A DNA stretch of 54,452 nt from Jiella pacifica (GCF_010500815.1 NZ_JAAAMG010000030.1:1-54452), one strand, 5' to 3'. Counted from the stretch's first letter, positions 41,202-51,543 are shown. The notes: generated by a model not told the origin, from the letters alone. A program made the numbers and translations.

Positions 41202-42506
41202 ATGATCGCGAGGAGCGAAGGGCGTCTGGCGCAAGACCGCAGTTACAGGGCTTTCGACGTCGACAGCGTCAAGGAATACGTCGTCGGTCAAGAAGAGGTC
41301 GCGGAGCGGCTTGGAACGGCGAAACCCGACGAGATACGCGCCCGTGAAGTCGGTGACGGCAATCTCAACCTGGTCTTCATCGTCGAAGGGCCGAACGGCG
41401 CCGTGGTGGTCAAGCAGGCGCTCCCGTATGTGCGGCTGGTCGGCGACAGCTGGCCGCTTCCGCTCAAGCGCGCCTATTTCGAATGGAACGCCCTGACGCG
41501 CCAGGCGGCACACCAGGCCCATCGGCTGCCGCGGCTCTTCCATTTCGATGCGCTCAACGCGCTCATGGTCATGGAGTACCTGGCGCCGCACATCATCCTC
41601 CGCAAAGAGCTGATCGCCGGCAAGCGCTTCGGCCATCTGGCCGAGCACATCGGGGTTTTCCTCGCCGAGACGCTGTTCCACGGATCGGACCTCTATCTCG
41701 ACACGGCGAAGAAGAAGGCCGACATGGCGCTGTTCGCCGACAATGTCGAACTGTGTGCGATCACCGAAAATGTGGTCTTCACCGACCCCTATTTCGACGC
41801 GCCGCTGAACCGTTGGACCCGGCCGCAGATGGACGGGCCGGCGCGCGCCCTGCAGAGCGACAGGGCGGTGAAGGTCGGCGTCCAGGAGATGCTCTGTTGC
41901 TTCACGACGAAGAGCGAGGCGCTCCTCCACGGCGATCTCCACACCGGATCCGTCATGGTCACGGCGACGGATACGCGCATTATTGATCCGGAATTCGCCT
42001 TTTACGGCCCGATGGGCTTCGACGTCGGCGCATTCTTCGCCAATCTCTTCCTGGCCTACTTCGCGCAGGACGGGCATGAGTCCTATCCCGACGAACGCGA
42101 TACCTATGGCGAATGGCTGCTCGAGACCGCGGAAAGCGTCTGGTCGGTGTTCGCCGAGAGATTTGCCAGGCTGTGGCGCGAGGAGCGCAGAGGGATCCTC
42201 TATCCGAGAACCCTCTTCGAGGATGTCGGCGACGAGACCGGATCGACGGTCGGTCTGCATCGGTTCCTCGGAGGGGTGTTCGAGGATGCCGTCGGCTTTG
42301 CCGGAGCCAAGATGGTCCGCCGCCTCGTCGGGCTCGCCCATGTCGAGGACATGGAATCGATCGGCGATCCGGACAGGCGCGCCGCCTGCGAGGCGAAGGC
42401 GCTGCTCATGGGCCGGGAGCTTCTCGTCAACCGCACGACATTCGGCGACATCTACGGCCTCAGCTGCCTTGCCCGGGCGGTCCGCCGCGAAAGGAACCTT
42501 CTATGA
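41202..42506 (+). CDS. mtnK: S-methyl-5-thioribose kinase (or 5-deoxyribose kinase) MtnK
   Basis: A 434-residue kinase of the aminoglycoside phosphotransferase fold. [14 protein letters not shown] is the ATP-binding strand region, [19 protein letters not shown] holds the conserved Lys, and [15 protein letters not shown] is the catalytic loop (Asp), followed by [17 protein letters not shown], the DPE metal site. These match MtnK closely. It phosphorylates 5-methylthioribose, and in some bacteria 5-deoxyribose, at C1. It overlaps mtnA by four bases. In the absence of the rest of the methionine salvage genes here, the DHAP-shunt role with a class II aldolase is the likelier pathway. Confidence 0.9.
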   Translation: MIARSEGRLAQDRSYRAFDVDSVKEYVVGQEEVAERLGTAKPDEIRAREVGDGNLNLVFIVEGPNGAVVVKQALPYVRLVGDSWPLPLKRAYFEWNALTRQAAHQAHRLPRLFHFDALNALMVMEYLAPHIILRKELIAGKRFGHLAEHIGVFLAETLFHGSDLYLDTAKKKADMALFADNVELCAITENVVFTDPYFDAPLNRWTRPQMDGPARALQSDRAVKVGVQEMLCCFTTKSEALLHGDLHTGSVMVTATDTRIIDPEFAFYGPMGFDVGAFFANLFLAYFAQDGHESYPDERDTYGEWLLETAESVWSVFAERFARLWREERRGILYPRTLFEDVGDETGSTVGLHRFLGGVFEDAVGFAGAKMVRRLVGLAHVEDMESIGDPDRRAACEAKALLMGRELLVNRTTFGDIYGLSCLARAVRRERNLL

Positions 42507-43609
42507 GAATCGGCGACCGCGACTTCCGTTCGATCTGGCCCGGCGGAGACGGCGAGAGCGTCCGGATCATTGACCAGACGAAACTGCCCCACGCCCTCGA
42601 AATCGTTTCCCTTTCGGGGCTCGACGACGCGGCGAAGGCGATCGCAGACATGTGGGTGCGCGGCGCTCCGCTGATCGGCGCGACGGCGGCCTACGGCATG
42701 GCGCTGGCATTGCGGCAAGATCCCTCCGACGCCGGGCTGGGACATGCCTACGAGAGGCTCCACGCCACGCGGCCGACGGCGATCAACCTGCGCTGGGCGC
42801 TCGACCGCGTGCGCCTCGCGATCGGCAGGCTGCCACCACGGGAGAGGGCGCAGGCTGCCTGGCACCTCGCCGCGGAAATCTGCGACGAAGATGCTGCGAC
42901 TAACCGGCAGATCGGTGAGAACGGGCTCGCGCTCATCGAGGCGATTGCCCGGCAAAAGCCGGCGGGCGAACCGGTCAACGTCCTTACCCACTGCAATGCC
43001 GGCTGGCTGGCAACCGTCGACTGGGGCACGGCGACGGCGCCGATCTATCTCGCCCACGACAAGGGGATCGCGGTCCACGTCTATGTCGACGAGACGCGGC
43101 CGCGCAATCAGGGGGCCGGACTGACCGCCTTCGAGCTCGGCAATCACGGCGTGCCGCACACACTCGTCGTCGACAATGCCGGCGGGCACCTGATGCAGCA
43201 CGGCATGGTGGATCTCTGCATCGTCGGCTCGGACCGCACGACGGCTCAGGGCGACGTCTGCAACAAGATCGGCACCTATCTAAAGGCGCTTGCTGCCCGG
43301 GACAACGGTGTGCCCTTCTATGCCGCACTGCCAGTCTCGACCGTCGACTGGACGGTGCGGGACGGCGTTGCCGAGATCCCGATCGAACAGCGCGGCGGCG
43401 AGGAAGTCTCGCATGTCGTCGGCATGAGCGATCGCGGCGTGGTCGAGCGGGTGCGCATCGCCCCGGAGAGGACACCGGTCGCCAACTACGCCTTCGACGT
43501 GACGCCGGCCCGGCTCGTCTCCGGCCTGATCACCGAGCGCGGCGTCTGCGAGGCCAGCGAAGCCGGCCTTGCCGCGCTGTTTCCGGAGCTGGCACGCAAA
43601 AGGGCCTGA
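42503..43609 (+). CDS. mtnA: S-methyl-5-thioribose-1-phosphate isomerase MtnA
   Basis: A 368-residue isomerase of the MtnA/eIF2B-alpha family that turns 5-methylthioribose-1-P (or 5-deoxyribose-1-P) into the ribulose form. Motifs: [33 protein letters not shown] with the catalytic Cys, [16 protein letters not shown], and [21 protein letters not shown] with the catalytic Asp. ATG 42503 overlaps the mtnK stop (ATGA). Its product would be cleaved by an aldolase; a candidate is at 31565-32251. It is convergent with the SorC regulator. Confidence 0.93.
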   Translation: MRIGDRDFRSIWPGGDGESVRIIDQTKLPHALEIVSLSGLDDAAKAIADMWVRGAPLIGATAAYGMALALRQDPSDAGLGHAYERLHATRPTAINLRWALDRVRLAIGRLPPRERAQAAWHLAAEICDEDAATNRQIGENGLALIEAIARQKPAGEPVNVLTHCNAGWLATVDWGTATAPIYLAHDKGIAVHVYVDETRPRNQGAGLTAFELGNHGVPHTLVVDNAGGHLMQHGMVDLCIVGSDRTTAQGDVCNKIGTYLKALAARDNGVPFYAALPVSTVDWTVRDGVAEIPIEQRGGEEVSHVVGMSDRGVVERVRIAPERTPVANYAFDVTPARLVSGLITERGVCEASEAGLAALFPELARKRA

Positions 43610-43628
43610 CGCCGCCGAGGCTGGAACT

Positions 43629-44594
43629 TCAATCCGCCAGTTCGAGCACGGCTTCGGCCGTCGGCTCGTCGGTAACGAGATGGGTGACGTAGCCGGCCGC
43701 CAAGGCGCCGCGCATCGCCGGGGCGCGGTCCGGGCCTGAGGCGACCAGCATGCCGGCGGCAAGTCCGGCCAGTCGATCCGGCGTCACGCCGATCATCCGG
43801 TCGTCGAGCGCGCCTTCGACATGCGTGCCCGAGGCGTCGATGAAGCGGCCGCAGAGGACGCCGACCGCGCCGTTGCGGGCGTAGTCTTCGACATCCTCCA
43901 GGGTGGCGATGCCGCTTCTGACGACGTGGCTCTCTGCATCCATTGAGCCGACGGCGAAGATCGCCTTGCGCATCGTTTCGAGCAGCGTGAAATGCTGGCG
44001 GATCAAGGGTTCGTCGCGCAGGATCGCGGCCGCTTCGGGCGAGGAGAGGGCGGCCGGGGCATAAAGGTTCATCACCCGGCCGGAGAGCTTCAAGGCGACG
44101 TTGGTCGAACAGCCTTCGGAGGTGAAGATGTAGGGGCTCGGCATCGAGCCGACCATCTGGACGACGGTGAGATCGGCGATGACCCGCGGCAGCATCCGTT
44201 CGGCCATCTCGTAGATGGTCTCGCCCCAGGAGACGCCGAGGACGTCTCCCGGCTCGACGAAGTCCGGGCAATAGCGGGCGGCGGCGAGCGCCACGGAGGA
44301 AAGCGAGGCGGACTGGCCCGGGACGACCAGCGCCGCGGCCAGACCGAAGCGCTCGCGCAGGGCGACCGACAGACGCTGGCGATTGAACACCGCCAGATCG
44401 ACCCTTAGTTCGACATAGCCCTGTTCGCGGGCCTGCTGCAGGTAGTTGACGATCGTGGCGCGGGAAACAGCGAGCCGATCGGCGATCCGACTCTGGTTCC
44501 ATTCTTCGACGTAGTAGAGCCAAGCCGCTTCGAGGAGGCTGTCCTCGACCGGCCGGCCGCGACTGCGGCGAACCGGATCGTCGCTTGGAAGCAT
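43629..44594 (-). CDS. SorC-family sugar-sensing transcriptional regulator
   Basis: A 321-residue regulator. HTH at about 17-60: LEAAWLYYVEEWNQSRIADRLAVSRATIVNYLQQAREQG. The remaining ~260 residues are the SorC effector domain, a sugar-phosphate isomerase-like fold: VLGVSWGETIYEMAERM, VVQMVGSM, KAIFAVGSMDAES, GAVGVLCGRFIDASG. It sits 19 bp from the mtnA stop on the opposite strand. SorC proteins respond to phosphorylated sugars, so a pentose-1-phosphate or ribulose-1-phosphate made by MtnK/MtnA is a natural inducer. The palindrome at 41093 is a likely target. Confidence 0.85.
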   Translation of the reverse strand: MLPSDDPVRRSRGRPVEDSLLEAAWLYYVEEWNQSRIADRLAVSRATIVNYLQQAREQGYVELRVDLAVFNRQRLSVALRERFGLAAALVVPGQSASLSSVALAAARYCPDFVEPGDVLGVSWGETIYEMAERMLPRVIADLTVVQMVGSMPSPYIFTSEGCSTNVALKLSGRVMNLYAPAALSSPEAAAILRDEPLIRQHFTLLETMRKAIFAVGSMDAESHVVRSGIATLEDVEDYARNGAVGVLCGRFIDASGTHVEGALDDRMIGVTPDRLAGLAAGMLVASGPDRAPAMRGALAAGYVTHLVTDEPTAEAVLELAD

Positions 44595-44739
44595 CGGCGC
44601 CTTGATCCCCGACTTGCGTTGACGTCGCGGCGAGCATCCACCACGGGCAGCGACGGCGCAAGTGTGGGATCAAGAACGTGACACGCAACCTCATCGGTCA
44701 TGTCCGGCGATATCTCGCCGACGATCGGTGCATGCAAGA

Positions 44740-45504
44740 TCAGACGGCGAGATACTCCATTCGGAGGTCTTCGTTGTCGATGATCTCTTTCGCCAGCCCG
44801 TCGAAGACGACCTCGCCCATGTCGAGAATGATGGCGCGATCGGCGAGATGAAGGGCGGCGATGGCGTTCTGCTCGACGAGGATGGTGGTGATGCCGATCT
44901 CCTTAATCTCCTCGAGGATCTTCTCAATCTCCTTGACGATGACCGGCGCCAGGCCCTCGTAGGGCTCGTCGAGCAGCAGCAGCTTAACCTCGCGAGCAAG
45001 CGCCCGCGCCACCGCGAGCATCTGCTGCTCGCCGCCGGACATGGTGGTGCCTTCCTGGTTCCGCCGCTCGGCAAGCCGCGGGAAGTGGCCGTAGATGCGA
45101 TCGAGGTCCCAGCCGACCGGTGGCTCGATGCGGGCGAGCTTGAGGTTTTCCTCCACCGTCAGGCCAGCGATGATCCGCCGGTCCTCCGGCACGAGCTGAA
45201 CGCCGGCTCTGGCCGCCTGGTAGGACTGCATCTCGTGCAAAGCCTCGCCGTCGAGCCAGATCTCGCCCTGCTTCAGTTCCGGCGAACCGGCCCGGGCGAT
45301 GGTCCGCAGCGTCGAGGTCTTGCCGGCGCCGTTGCGGCCGAGGAGGGCGAGGATCTCGCCATGGCGGACGTCGAAGGAGACGCCCTGGACGATATAGCTC
45401 TCGCCGTAATAGGCGTGCATGTTGCGCGCCGAGAAGTAAGGCCGACCCGCGGCGTCGTTCGACGGGGCAGACGCGCCGGATGGGCGGGCGAGTGTCTGGC
45501 TCAT
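44740..45504 (-). CDS. LivF-type branched-chain amino acid/amide ABC transporter ATPase
   Basis: A 254-residue ATPase. GRNGAGKTSTLRTI is Walker A, GVQLVPEDRRIIAGLTVEENL the Q-loop region typical of LivF (with the common P-E-D-R), TMSGGEQQMLAVARAL the signature, LLLLDEPYEGLAP Walker B, and TTILVEQN the H-loop variant. ATG 45504 overlaps the stop of the LivG-type gene. It is the last gene of a five-gene transporter. Urea or short-chain amides are possible substrates as well as amino acids. Confidence 0.85.
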   Translation of the reverse strand: MSQTLARPSGASAPSNDAAGRPYFSARNMHAYYGESYIVQGVSFDVRHGEILALLGRNGAGKTSTLRTIARAGSPELKQGEIWLDGEALHEMQSYQAARAGVQLVPEDRRIIAGLTVEENLKLARIEPPVGWDLDRIYGHFPRLAERRNQEGTTMSGGEQQMLAVARALAREVKLLLLDEPYEGLAPVIVKEIEKILEEIKEIGITTILVEQNAIAALHLADRAIILDMGEVVFDGLAKEIIDNEDLRMEYLAV

Positions 45505-46262
45505 AGATGGGCTCCGCCGAGATAGGCTTCCTGGACCTTCGGGCTCGCCTTGATCTCCTCGGGCGTGCCCTCGGCGATCACCGTCCCCTGCGCCATCACG
45601 CTGACCTTGTCGGCCAGCGAGAAGACCACGTGCATGTCGTGTTCGATGATCACCTTGGTAATGCCGCGCTCGGCGATCTTCTTCAGAAGGTCCACCGTGT
45701 TGTTGGTGTCGGCGCGCGACATGCCGGCGGTCGGCTCGTCGAGGAGCAGCAGCTTGGGATGCTGGACGAGGCACATGGCCAGTTCCAGCCGCCGCTTGTC
45801 GCCTCGCGACATGGAATTGACCAGCTGGTCGCGCTGGTCCCACAGATTGAGGTCGTCGAGGATGTGCTCGGCCTCCTCGCGCACGGCGCCCCGCTCGCGC
45901 GCCCGGCTCCAGGCGTTGATGCGGAACGCCCCGTCCTTGCGGGCGAAGGCCGGGATCATGACGTTCTCCATCACGGAGAGTTCGCCGAAGATTTCCGGCG
46001 TCTGGAAGACGCGGGCGATGCCGGCCTGGTTGATCTGATGCGGCTTGTGGCCGAGCAGGGAGCCGCCGTCGAAGGTGACGGAACCCTCGTCGGGGATGAT
46101 GCGCCCGACGAGGCAGTTGAGCAGCGTCGACTTGCCGGCCCCGTTCGGCCCGATGATCGCGTGGACGCTGCCCTGGCGGACGTTGAGATTGACGTCGTCG
46201 AGGGCGCGCAGGCCGCCGAAGCGTTTCGACACGCCCTTGATCGAGAGAATTTCGCTGGTCAT
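45501..46262 (-). CDS. LivG-type ABC transporter ATPase
   Basis: A 253-residue ATPase from ATG 46262, which has AGGA eight bases upstream; an ATG at 46313 would overlap the permease. Motifs are GPNGAGKSTLLNCLVG (Walker A), INQAGIARVFQTPEIFGELSVMENV (Q-loop), SMSRGDKRRLELAMCL (a LivG-like variant of the signature, SRGD instead of SGG), LLLLDEPTAGMSRADTN, and VIIEHDMHVVF. It works with the LivF-type ATPase. Confidence 0.85.
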   Translation of the reverse strand: MTSEILSIKGVSKRFGGLRALDDVNLNVRQGSVHAIIGPNGAGKSTLLNCLVGRIIPDEGSVTFDGGSLLGHKPHQINQAGIARVFQTPEIFGELSVMENVMIPAFARKDGAFRINAWSRARERGAVREEAEHILDDLNLWDQRDQLVNSMSRGDKRRLELAMCLVQHPKLLLLDEPTAGMSRADTNNTVDLLKKIAERGITKVIIEHDMHVVFSLADKVSVMAQGTVIAEGTPEEIKASPKVQEAYLGGAHL

Positions 46263-46275
46263 GGCGTTCCTGTCC

Positions 46276-47502
46276 TCAGTGGCCGGCATGGGCGGCGGTA
46301 TCAGCTGCGCCACGATCGCCCTTGAAGCGACCGCTCACGCGGCGAAGGCCCTCCATGATCCCGCCGGGCAGGAAGATGACCACGAGCATGAACATAAGGC
46401 CGAGGGTCAGGTGCCAGCCCTCGCCGACGAAGGGCGAGACGATCGTCACCATGAAGTCCTGCAGGCCGCTGGGGAGAAAGTCGAAAGCGCGGTGCAGGAA
46501 CCCTTCGTTGAACGACGAGAAGATCTGCTCGAGATACTTCATCACCGCAGCGCCGATCACCGGGCCGAGCAGCGTGCCGACGCCGCCGAGAATGGTCATC
46601 AGCACCACTTCGCCCGAGGCCGTCCATTGCATGCGGTCGGCGCCTGCGAGGGGATCGGTCACCGCCAGGAGACCGCCGGCAAGCCCGGCATACATGCCGG
46701 ATATCACGAAGGCCGCGAGCAGATAGGGCCGGGTGGCGAAACCGGTGTAGTTCATCCGGTTCTGGTTCGACTTGATAGCGAAGAGCATCAGCCCAAAGGT
46801 CGAGTTGCGGATGCGCATTGTCAGGAAGAAAGCCAGGATCAAGAGGATCGCGCAGAAGTAGAAGCCCGGCCAGCCCTGTAGTTCCATGCCGAAGAAGTCC
46901 GGCGTGCCGCGCCCCGAGGGTGACCCGAACATGTGGTCGAGGATGCGCGGATCGGAGCCCGAGACCTGCAGGCCGGTCTCGCCGTTGGTGATCGGCGTCA
47001 GCACCGAATAGGCGAGATTGTAGGACATCTGCGCGAAGGCGAGGGTCAGGATCGAGAAGTAGATGCCCGAACGACGAAGGCTGACATAGCCGATCAGGAG
47101 CGCGAAGACGCCGGCGACGGCGATGGCGAAGATGAGCGCGATCAGCGCATTCATCGACAACAGTTTGAACATCCAGACGGCGGCGTAGGAGCCGGTCCCG
47201 AGAAAGGCGGCGTGGCCGAACGAAAGGTAGCCGGAGAAGCCGAACAGGATGTTGAAGCCGAGGGCGAAGATCCCGAAGATCGCGAACTTCTGCAGAATGT
47301 CCGGATAGCCGGCGCCGATCGGCGCGAGCCAGATCGGCATGGTGAGGATGGCGAGCGCGAAGATCGCCAGGAGGAGATAGTCGCTGCGGCTCGAACTCAT
47401 GAAGCCGCGCAGGCCTTCGCCCTTCGGCGCGTGGCTTTCGGCAGGGCTGCGGCCCATGCCCTTGCTCATGTTCTTGTCGCGGGTCATGACGCTTTCGCTC
47501 AT
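46276..47502 (-). CDS. LivM-type ABC transporter permease
   Basis: A 408-residue permease with about ten membrane helices. [26 protein letters not shown] and [38 protein letters not shown] are the usual LivM segments, including the glycine-rich helix. The N-terminal 40 residues are hydrophilic. Its start lies three bases after the stop of the LivH-type gene. Confidence 0.85.
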   Translation of the reverse strand: MSESVMTRDKNMSKGMGRSPAESHAPKGEGLRGFMSSSRSDYLLLAIFALAILTMPIWLAPIGAGYPDILQKFAIFGIFALGFNILFGFSGYLSFGHAAFLGTGSYAAVWMFKLLSMNALIALIFAIAVAGVFALLIGYVSLRRSGIYFSILTLAFAQMSYNLAYSVLTPITNGETGLQVSGSDPRILDHMFGSPSGRGTPDFFGMELQGWPGFYFCAILLILAFFLTMRIRNSTFGLMLFAIKSNQNRMNYTGFATRPYLLAAFVISGMYAGLAGGLLAVTDPLAGADRMQWTASGEVVLMTILGGVGTLLGPVIGAAVMKYLEQIFSSFNEGFLHRAFDFLPSGLQDFMVTIVSPFVGEGWHLTLGLMFMLVVIFLPGGIMEGLRRVSGRFKGDRGAADTAAHAGH

Positions 47503-47505
47503 CGA

Positions 47506-48519
47506 TCAGGCCTCCATGACGCCGCGGCGACCCATCAAGCCGCGGGGTCGAACCAGAAGCACCACGACAGCGACGAGATAGATGATGATCTGGTCGATCC
47601 CCGGGACGATCGACTTTATTTCGGTCATCGAGGCGAGGGACTGAAGGATACCGAGCAGGAAGCCCGCGAGCACCGCTCCGGGGAGCGAGCCCATGCCGCC
47701 GACGACGACGACGACGAAGGATAGGACGAGGAAATCCATGCCGAGATGGTAGTTCGGCGCGAGGATCGGCGTGTACATCACCCCGGCAAGGCCGGCGACG
47801 GCGGATGCGATGCCGAAGACGATGGTGAACTTGCGGCCGATATTGATGCCGAGGAGCCCGACCGTCTCCCGGTCCGCCATGCCGGCTCGCACCACCATGC
47901 CGAAGGTGGTCAGCTGCAGGAAGGCGAAGACCATGCTGATCACGGCCAGCGAAAACAGGAAGTAGACGATCCGCCACATCGGGTAGCTGATGTTCGAGGC
48001 GCCGACGAGGGCGCCGATGTCGGCGCTGCCGGCGAGGGCGGGCGGTGCCGTCATCGGGATCGGGTTGGCGCCGAAGAAGTATTTGACGATCTCCTGCAGG
48101 ACGATCGCGAGGCCGAAAGTGACGAGGATCTGCTCGGCATGGCTGCGCTTGTAGAAGAAGCGGATCAGCCCGCGCTCCATTGCAAAGCCGATGAGTACCA
48201 TGACGGGAATGGCGAGCAGGATGGACAGGGGCACCGCCCAGTCGACGATCGCCTGGCCGGTGTCGCCGTACCACAGCGTCAGATAAGGGATTTCCTTGTA
48301 GGCCTCGAAGAAGGTCACGCTCTCGTCGCGGACCCGCTCGGAGATCGTCAGCAGCCTGGAAAATGTCACGGCGCAGAAGGCGCCGAGCATGAACAGCGCG
48401 CCATGCGCGAAGTTCACCACGCCGAGCGTGCCGAAGATGAGCGTCAGGCCGAGAGCGATCAGCGCATAGGCGCCGCCCTTATCGAGCCCGTTGAGGATCT
48501 GAAGTATGATGGCGTCCAT
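47506..48519 (-). CDS. LivH-type ABC transporter permease
   Basis: A 337-residue permease; ATG 48519 (MDAIILQILNGLDKGGAYAL) is the family-typical start, so the 66-residue upstream extension is rejected. LGLTLIFGTLGVVNFAHGALFMLGAF is the LivH hallmark, and VVVVGGMGSLPGAVLAGFLLGILQSLAS the conserved C-terminal glycine-rich loop. It is 225 bp downstream of the binding-protein gene. Confidence 0.87.
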   Translation of the reverse strand: MDAIILQILNGLDKGGAYALIALGLTLIFGTLGVVNFAHGALFMLGAFCAVTFSRLLTISERVRDESVTFFEAYKEIPYLTLWYGDTGQAIVDWAVPLSILLAIPVMVLIGFAMERGLIRFFYKRSHAEQILVTFGLAIVLQEIVKYFFGANPIPMTAPPALAGSADIGALVGASNISYPMWRIVYFLFSLAVISMVFAFLQLTTFGMVVRAGMADRETVGLLGINIGRKFTIVFGIASAVAGLAGVMYTPILAPNYHLGMDFLVLSFVVVVVGGMGSLPGAVLAGFLLGILQSLASMTEIKSIVPGIDQIIIYLVAVVVLLVRPRGLMGRRGVMEA

Positions 48520-48743
48520 CGAGCCTACCAGTGAACCTTCCGCCGACGTCTGAAAGATGCGGGTGCACCGCCGTGCCGCATCGTCAGCACCGTTCGGCTT
48601 TCCGAGAGAGGTATCTGCCACCTTGCGCGCCGGCGCCTCAGCTAACCTTTGCGTCAGCGTTGGCACCAAGACCGCCCGTCCGATTTCGAGCGATCGGGCG
48701 GGCGGCGTTTCCGCCACCCGCCCGAGGCCTCATCGACCGGCCG

Positions 48744-50108
48744 TCAGGCCGCGCAGCCCTTGACTTCGTAAGGGCCTAGATCACCGCCGAAGATCGACGC
48801 ATCGTAGGTGACCTGATCGCGCGGCACGATCTTGACGATCTCCATGAGATCGAACTGGTTGGTCGGGTTTTCCTTGCCGCGCACCACGAGCACGTCCTTG
48901 AAGCACTGGTGGTCGGACCCGCGGTAGAGCGTCGGGCCGTTGCCCATGCCGTCGAACTCGAAGTCTTCCAGCGCCTTGATCAGCTCCGGCGGATAGAAGG
49001 TCCCGGCCTTTTCGGCGGCGTTGGCATAGAGCAGCGTCTGGACGTAGCAGGTCTGGGCGGCCTGCGAGGGCGGCGAGCCGTAGGCTTCGCCGAACGACTT
49101 GGCGAGGATCTTGGACGGCTCGTTGTCGAGCTTCCAGTCCCAGTTGGCGGTGCCGAGGATGCCCTTCACCGCCTCGCCGGCGCCCTGGGCCATCAGTTCG
49201 GAGAACAAAGGCACGACGATCTCGAACTGCTTGCCGCCGACCTGCTTCGACTTCATGTCGAACTGCGTCACGGCCTGGCGCAGCGAATTGACCATGTCGC
49301 CGCCGTAATGGTTCAGGATCAGGACGTCGGCGCCCGAGTTCAGGACCGGCGTCAGATACTGCGAGAAGTCGCCCGCGCCGAGCGGCGTGCGCACGGCCTC
49401 GACCGTCTCCCAGCCGAGGGCCTCGGTGGCGTTCTTGATCGACTCTTCCTGGGTCCAACCCCAGGTGTAATCCGCCGTCAGGTGATAGGCCTTGCGGTCC
49501 TTGCCGTATTCTTCGGCGAGGACCGGGCCGAGCGCCTGTCCGGACATGTAGGCGTTGAAGAAGTGGCGGAAGCCGTAGCGCCGCTTGTCCTTGCCGGTGG
49601 TGTCGTTGGAGTGGGTGAGACCGGCCATGAACATGACGCCCATGTCCTGGCAGAGCGACTGCACCGCGACGGCGACGCCCGAGGACGAGCCGCCGGAAAT
49701 CATGATCGCTTTGTCGGCCTCGATCATGCGCTTGGCGGAAGCGCGGGCGGCGTCCGACTTGGTCTGGGTGTCGCCGGTGACGAAGGCCACCTTCTTGCCG
49801 AGGATGCCGTTGCCCTTCAGGCTGGAAGGCTGCAGCGTCTTGACGAGCCCGCCGTCGCCCTCGCCATTGAGATGCTGGACCGCCAGCTGGAAGGCGCGCA
49901 ACTCGTCGGCGCCTTCGTCGGCATAGGGGCCGGACTGCGGCACGTTGAAGCCGAGGACGACGTTGCCGCCGGTCGGATTGTTGCAGAACGCCTGATCCTG
50001 CGACCAGGCGTTGCGCACGAAGAAGTGCGGGGTCGCCAGACCGGCTCCGAGCGCAGCGCTCGTCTTCAGAAGTCTGCGGCGGCTCCAGGCCGACGTATCA
50101 ATAGCCAT
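48744..50108 (-). CDS. LivK-type periplasmic binding protein with Tat signal
   Basis: A 454-residue binding protein. The N-terminus SRRRLLKTSAALGAGLATPHF is a twin-arginine signal (SRRRLLK), so the protein is exported folded. The mature part is a type I periplasmic fold: VVLGFNVPQSGPYADEGADELRAFQLAVQHLNGEG, KVAFVTGDTQTKSDAARASAKRMI, MISGGSSSGVAVAVQ and VFMAGLTHSNDTTG-like segments. It is the first gene of the transporter operon. The ligand cannot be read from sequence; Tat-exported members include amide and aromatic-compound binders. Confidence 0.85.
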   Translation of the reverse strand: MAIDTSAWSRRRLLKTSAALGAGLATPHFFVRNAWSQDQAFCNNPTGGNVVLGFNVPQSGPYADEGADELRAFQLAVQHLNGEGDGGLVKTLQPSSLKGNGILGKKVAFVTGDTQTKSDAARASAKRMIEADKAIMISGGSSSGVAVAVQSLCQDMGVMFMAGLTHSNDTTGKDKRRYGFRHFFNAYMSGQALGPVLAEEYGKDRKAYHLTADYTWGWTQEESIKNATEALGWETVEAVRTPLGAGDFSQYLTPVLNSGADVLILNHYGGDMVNSLRQAVTQFDMKSKQVGGKQFEIVVPLFSELMAQGAGEAVKGILGTANWDWKLDNEPSKILAKSFGEAYGSPPSQAAQTCYVQTLLYANAAEKAGTFYPPELIKALEDFEFDGMGNGPTLYRGSDHQCFKDVLVVRGKENPTNQFDLMEIVKIVPRDQVTYDASIFGGDLGPYEVKGCAA

Positions 50109-50367
50109 GCTTCTCCTCCCGAATTGAAGATCGAACAGTGATGGCCACGAGCCGTCTCCTCCCGTATCGGGACCACCACGAATTCCTACCTATCGTCTAC
50201 GAGAGGATGAATTCAGGCTATAATACTTTGGACTAAAGACCCTGATCGCACCGACGTCACGCCAGGATGTTGCTGCGCCGAAGGATACTTCTTGCAGCGC
50301 AGCAATTCATGGCGCGAGTTACTCTTGCAACGGTTCCTCCGTCAGCGGAACTCGCCGATCCGCAGGG

Positions 50368-51543
50368 TCAGCCATTGCCGAAGCAGTCGCTCAACCCCTT
50401 GGCGATGTTGCGGATGAGGGTCGGGTAGAGGTCTGGTCCGTCCGGGAGATCGGCGCCCAGGGGATCGAGCACCCCGACCTTCGCGGCCGTGCCCTCGGTG
50501 ACCGTCGTGACGATGCTCGGCTCGAACTCCGGCTCGGTGAAGACGCAGGAGGCGCCGATGCCTGCAAGCTTGTCCTTGATCTCCCGAATGCGCGCTGCGC
50601 CGGGGGCTCGGTCGGGGCTGACGGTAATCGCACCGGCGGCCGGCACGTCGAATCGCTGCTCGAAATACTGGTAGGCGTCGTGGAAAACGACGAAGGGCTT
50701 CTTCTGCGAGCCCTGCAGCTCCGCCCTCACGTCCCGTTCCAGAGCCTCAAGGCGCGCGACATAGGCCTCGGCATTGTTGCGATAGGCTTCCGCATGTGCC
50801 GGGTCGACTTTCTCCAGGGTCGCGGCGATCGCCTTGGTCATCGCGACGGCGTTTTCCGGGTCGAGCCAGACGTGCTCGTTGATGCCGGTCTGGCCGTGAT
50901 CATGGCCATGGTCGTGGTCGTCGTCGTCAGCGGCACCTTCCTCGTGATCGTGATCGTGGTCGTGATCGTCCTCTGCCGCGGCGTGGTCGTGATCGTCATC
51001 GTCCGGCTCGAACATCGCGCCCGTCCGGGCGTTGAGCTTCTCGACACCCTCGGCGTCCCAAAGGGCGACGATCTCGGCATCGCTGCCGAGCGAGCCGATC
51101 GGCTTGACCAAGAAGCTCTCGAGCTGTGGCCCGATCCAGAAGATCGCCTTCGCGTCGGAAAGGGCGCTCGCATCGGATGGCTTCAGCGCCGCCGTGTGTG
51201 GGGAGGCGGCGCCCTTGACGATGAGATAGGGCTCGCCCACCCCTTGCATCACCGCCGAGACGAGCGAATCCACCGGCTTGATCGAGGTGACCACCTTCGG
51301 CGCCTCGTCTGCCTTGGCCGGGGCCGAGGCCAGGGCGATGCCGGCGATCATTGCAGCGACGAGCGCCTTGGCGGCGAGAAAGCCACCGCCCGCACCCACC
51401 GATGCGTTGGGTACAGACGCTTTCAGGCCCGACCCGCGGCCTCGGAAGCTGCGCTGCACCCAGGCTCGTGGGCGGTGTGGTTCCAGGTCGGAGGATTCGG
51501 CAGGGCCGGATGGCGGCGCCACGCGGTTTCCAGGATGAGACAT
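50368..51543 (-). CDS. znuA: Zinc ABC transporter binding protein ZnuA
   Basis: A periplasmic zinc-binding protein (cluster A-I), about 391 residues from ATG 51543; an ATG at 51558 lies within a Zur box. The signal segment LAAKALVAAMIAGIALASAPAKA starts only about 57 residues in, so the true start may be a later non-ATG codon. Conserved ligands: ASPHTAALKPSDASAL (His), HVWLDPENAVAM (His), VFHDAYQYFE (His), and VFTEPEFEPS. A long Asp/His-rich loop is at about 180-222, as in zinc-specific ZnuA proteins. It diverges from znuCB-zur across two Zur-like boxes, so it is repressed when zinc is plentiful. Confidence 0.9.
   Translation of the reverse strand: MSHPGNRVAPPSGPAESSDLEPHRPRAWVQRSFRGRGSGLKASVPNASVGAGGGFLAAKALVAAMIAGIALASAPAKADEAPKVVTSIKPVDSLVSAVMQGVGEPYLIVKGAASPHTAALKPSDASALSDAKAIFWIGPQLESFLVKPIGSLGSDAEIVALWDAEGVEKLNARTGAMFEPDDDDHDHAAAEDDHDHDHDHEEGAADDDDHDHGHDHGQTGINEHVWLDPENAVAMTKAIAATLEKVDPAHAEAYRNNAEAYVARLEALERDVRAELQGSQKKPFVVFHDAYQYFEQRFDVPAAGAITVSPDRAPGAARIREIKDKLAGIGASCVFTEPEFEPSIVTTVTEGTAAKVGVLDPLGADLPDGPDLYPTLIRNIAKGLSDCFGNG

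Noticed and set aside
44705-44720. CGGCGA-TATC-TCGCCG hairpin after the LivF-type gene as terminator
   Set aside because: Only six pairs and no T run on the relevant strand.
46301-48274. Long minus-strand frame of 657 codons across the LivM and LivH genes
   Set aside because: Arg/His-rich out-of-frame shadow of two clear permeases.
50880-51010. Short-period repeat (GATCGTGATCGTGG-like) as a possible CRISPR or satellite
   Set aside because: It is the codon pattern of the Asp/His-rich loop of ZnuA, not a spaced repeat array.
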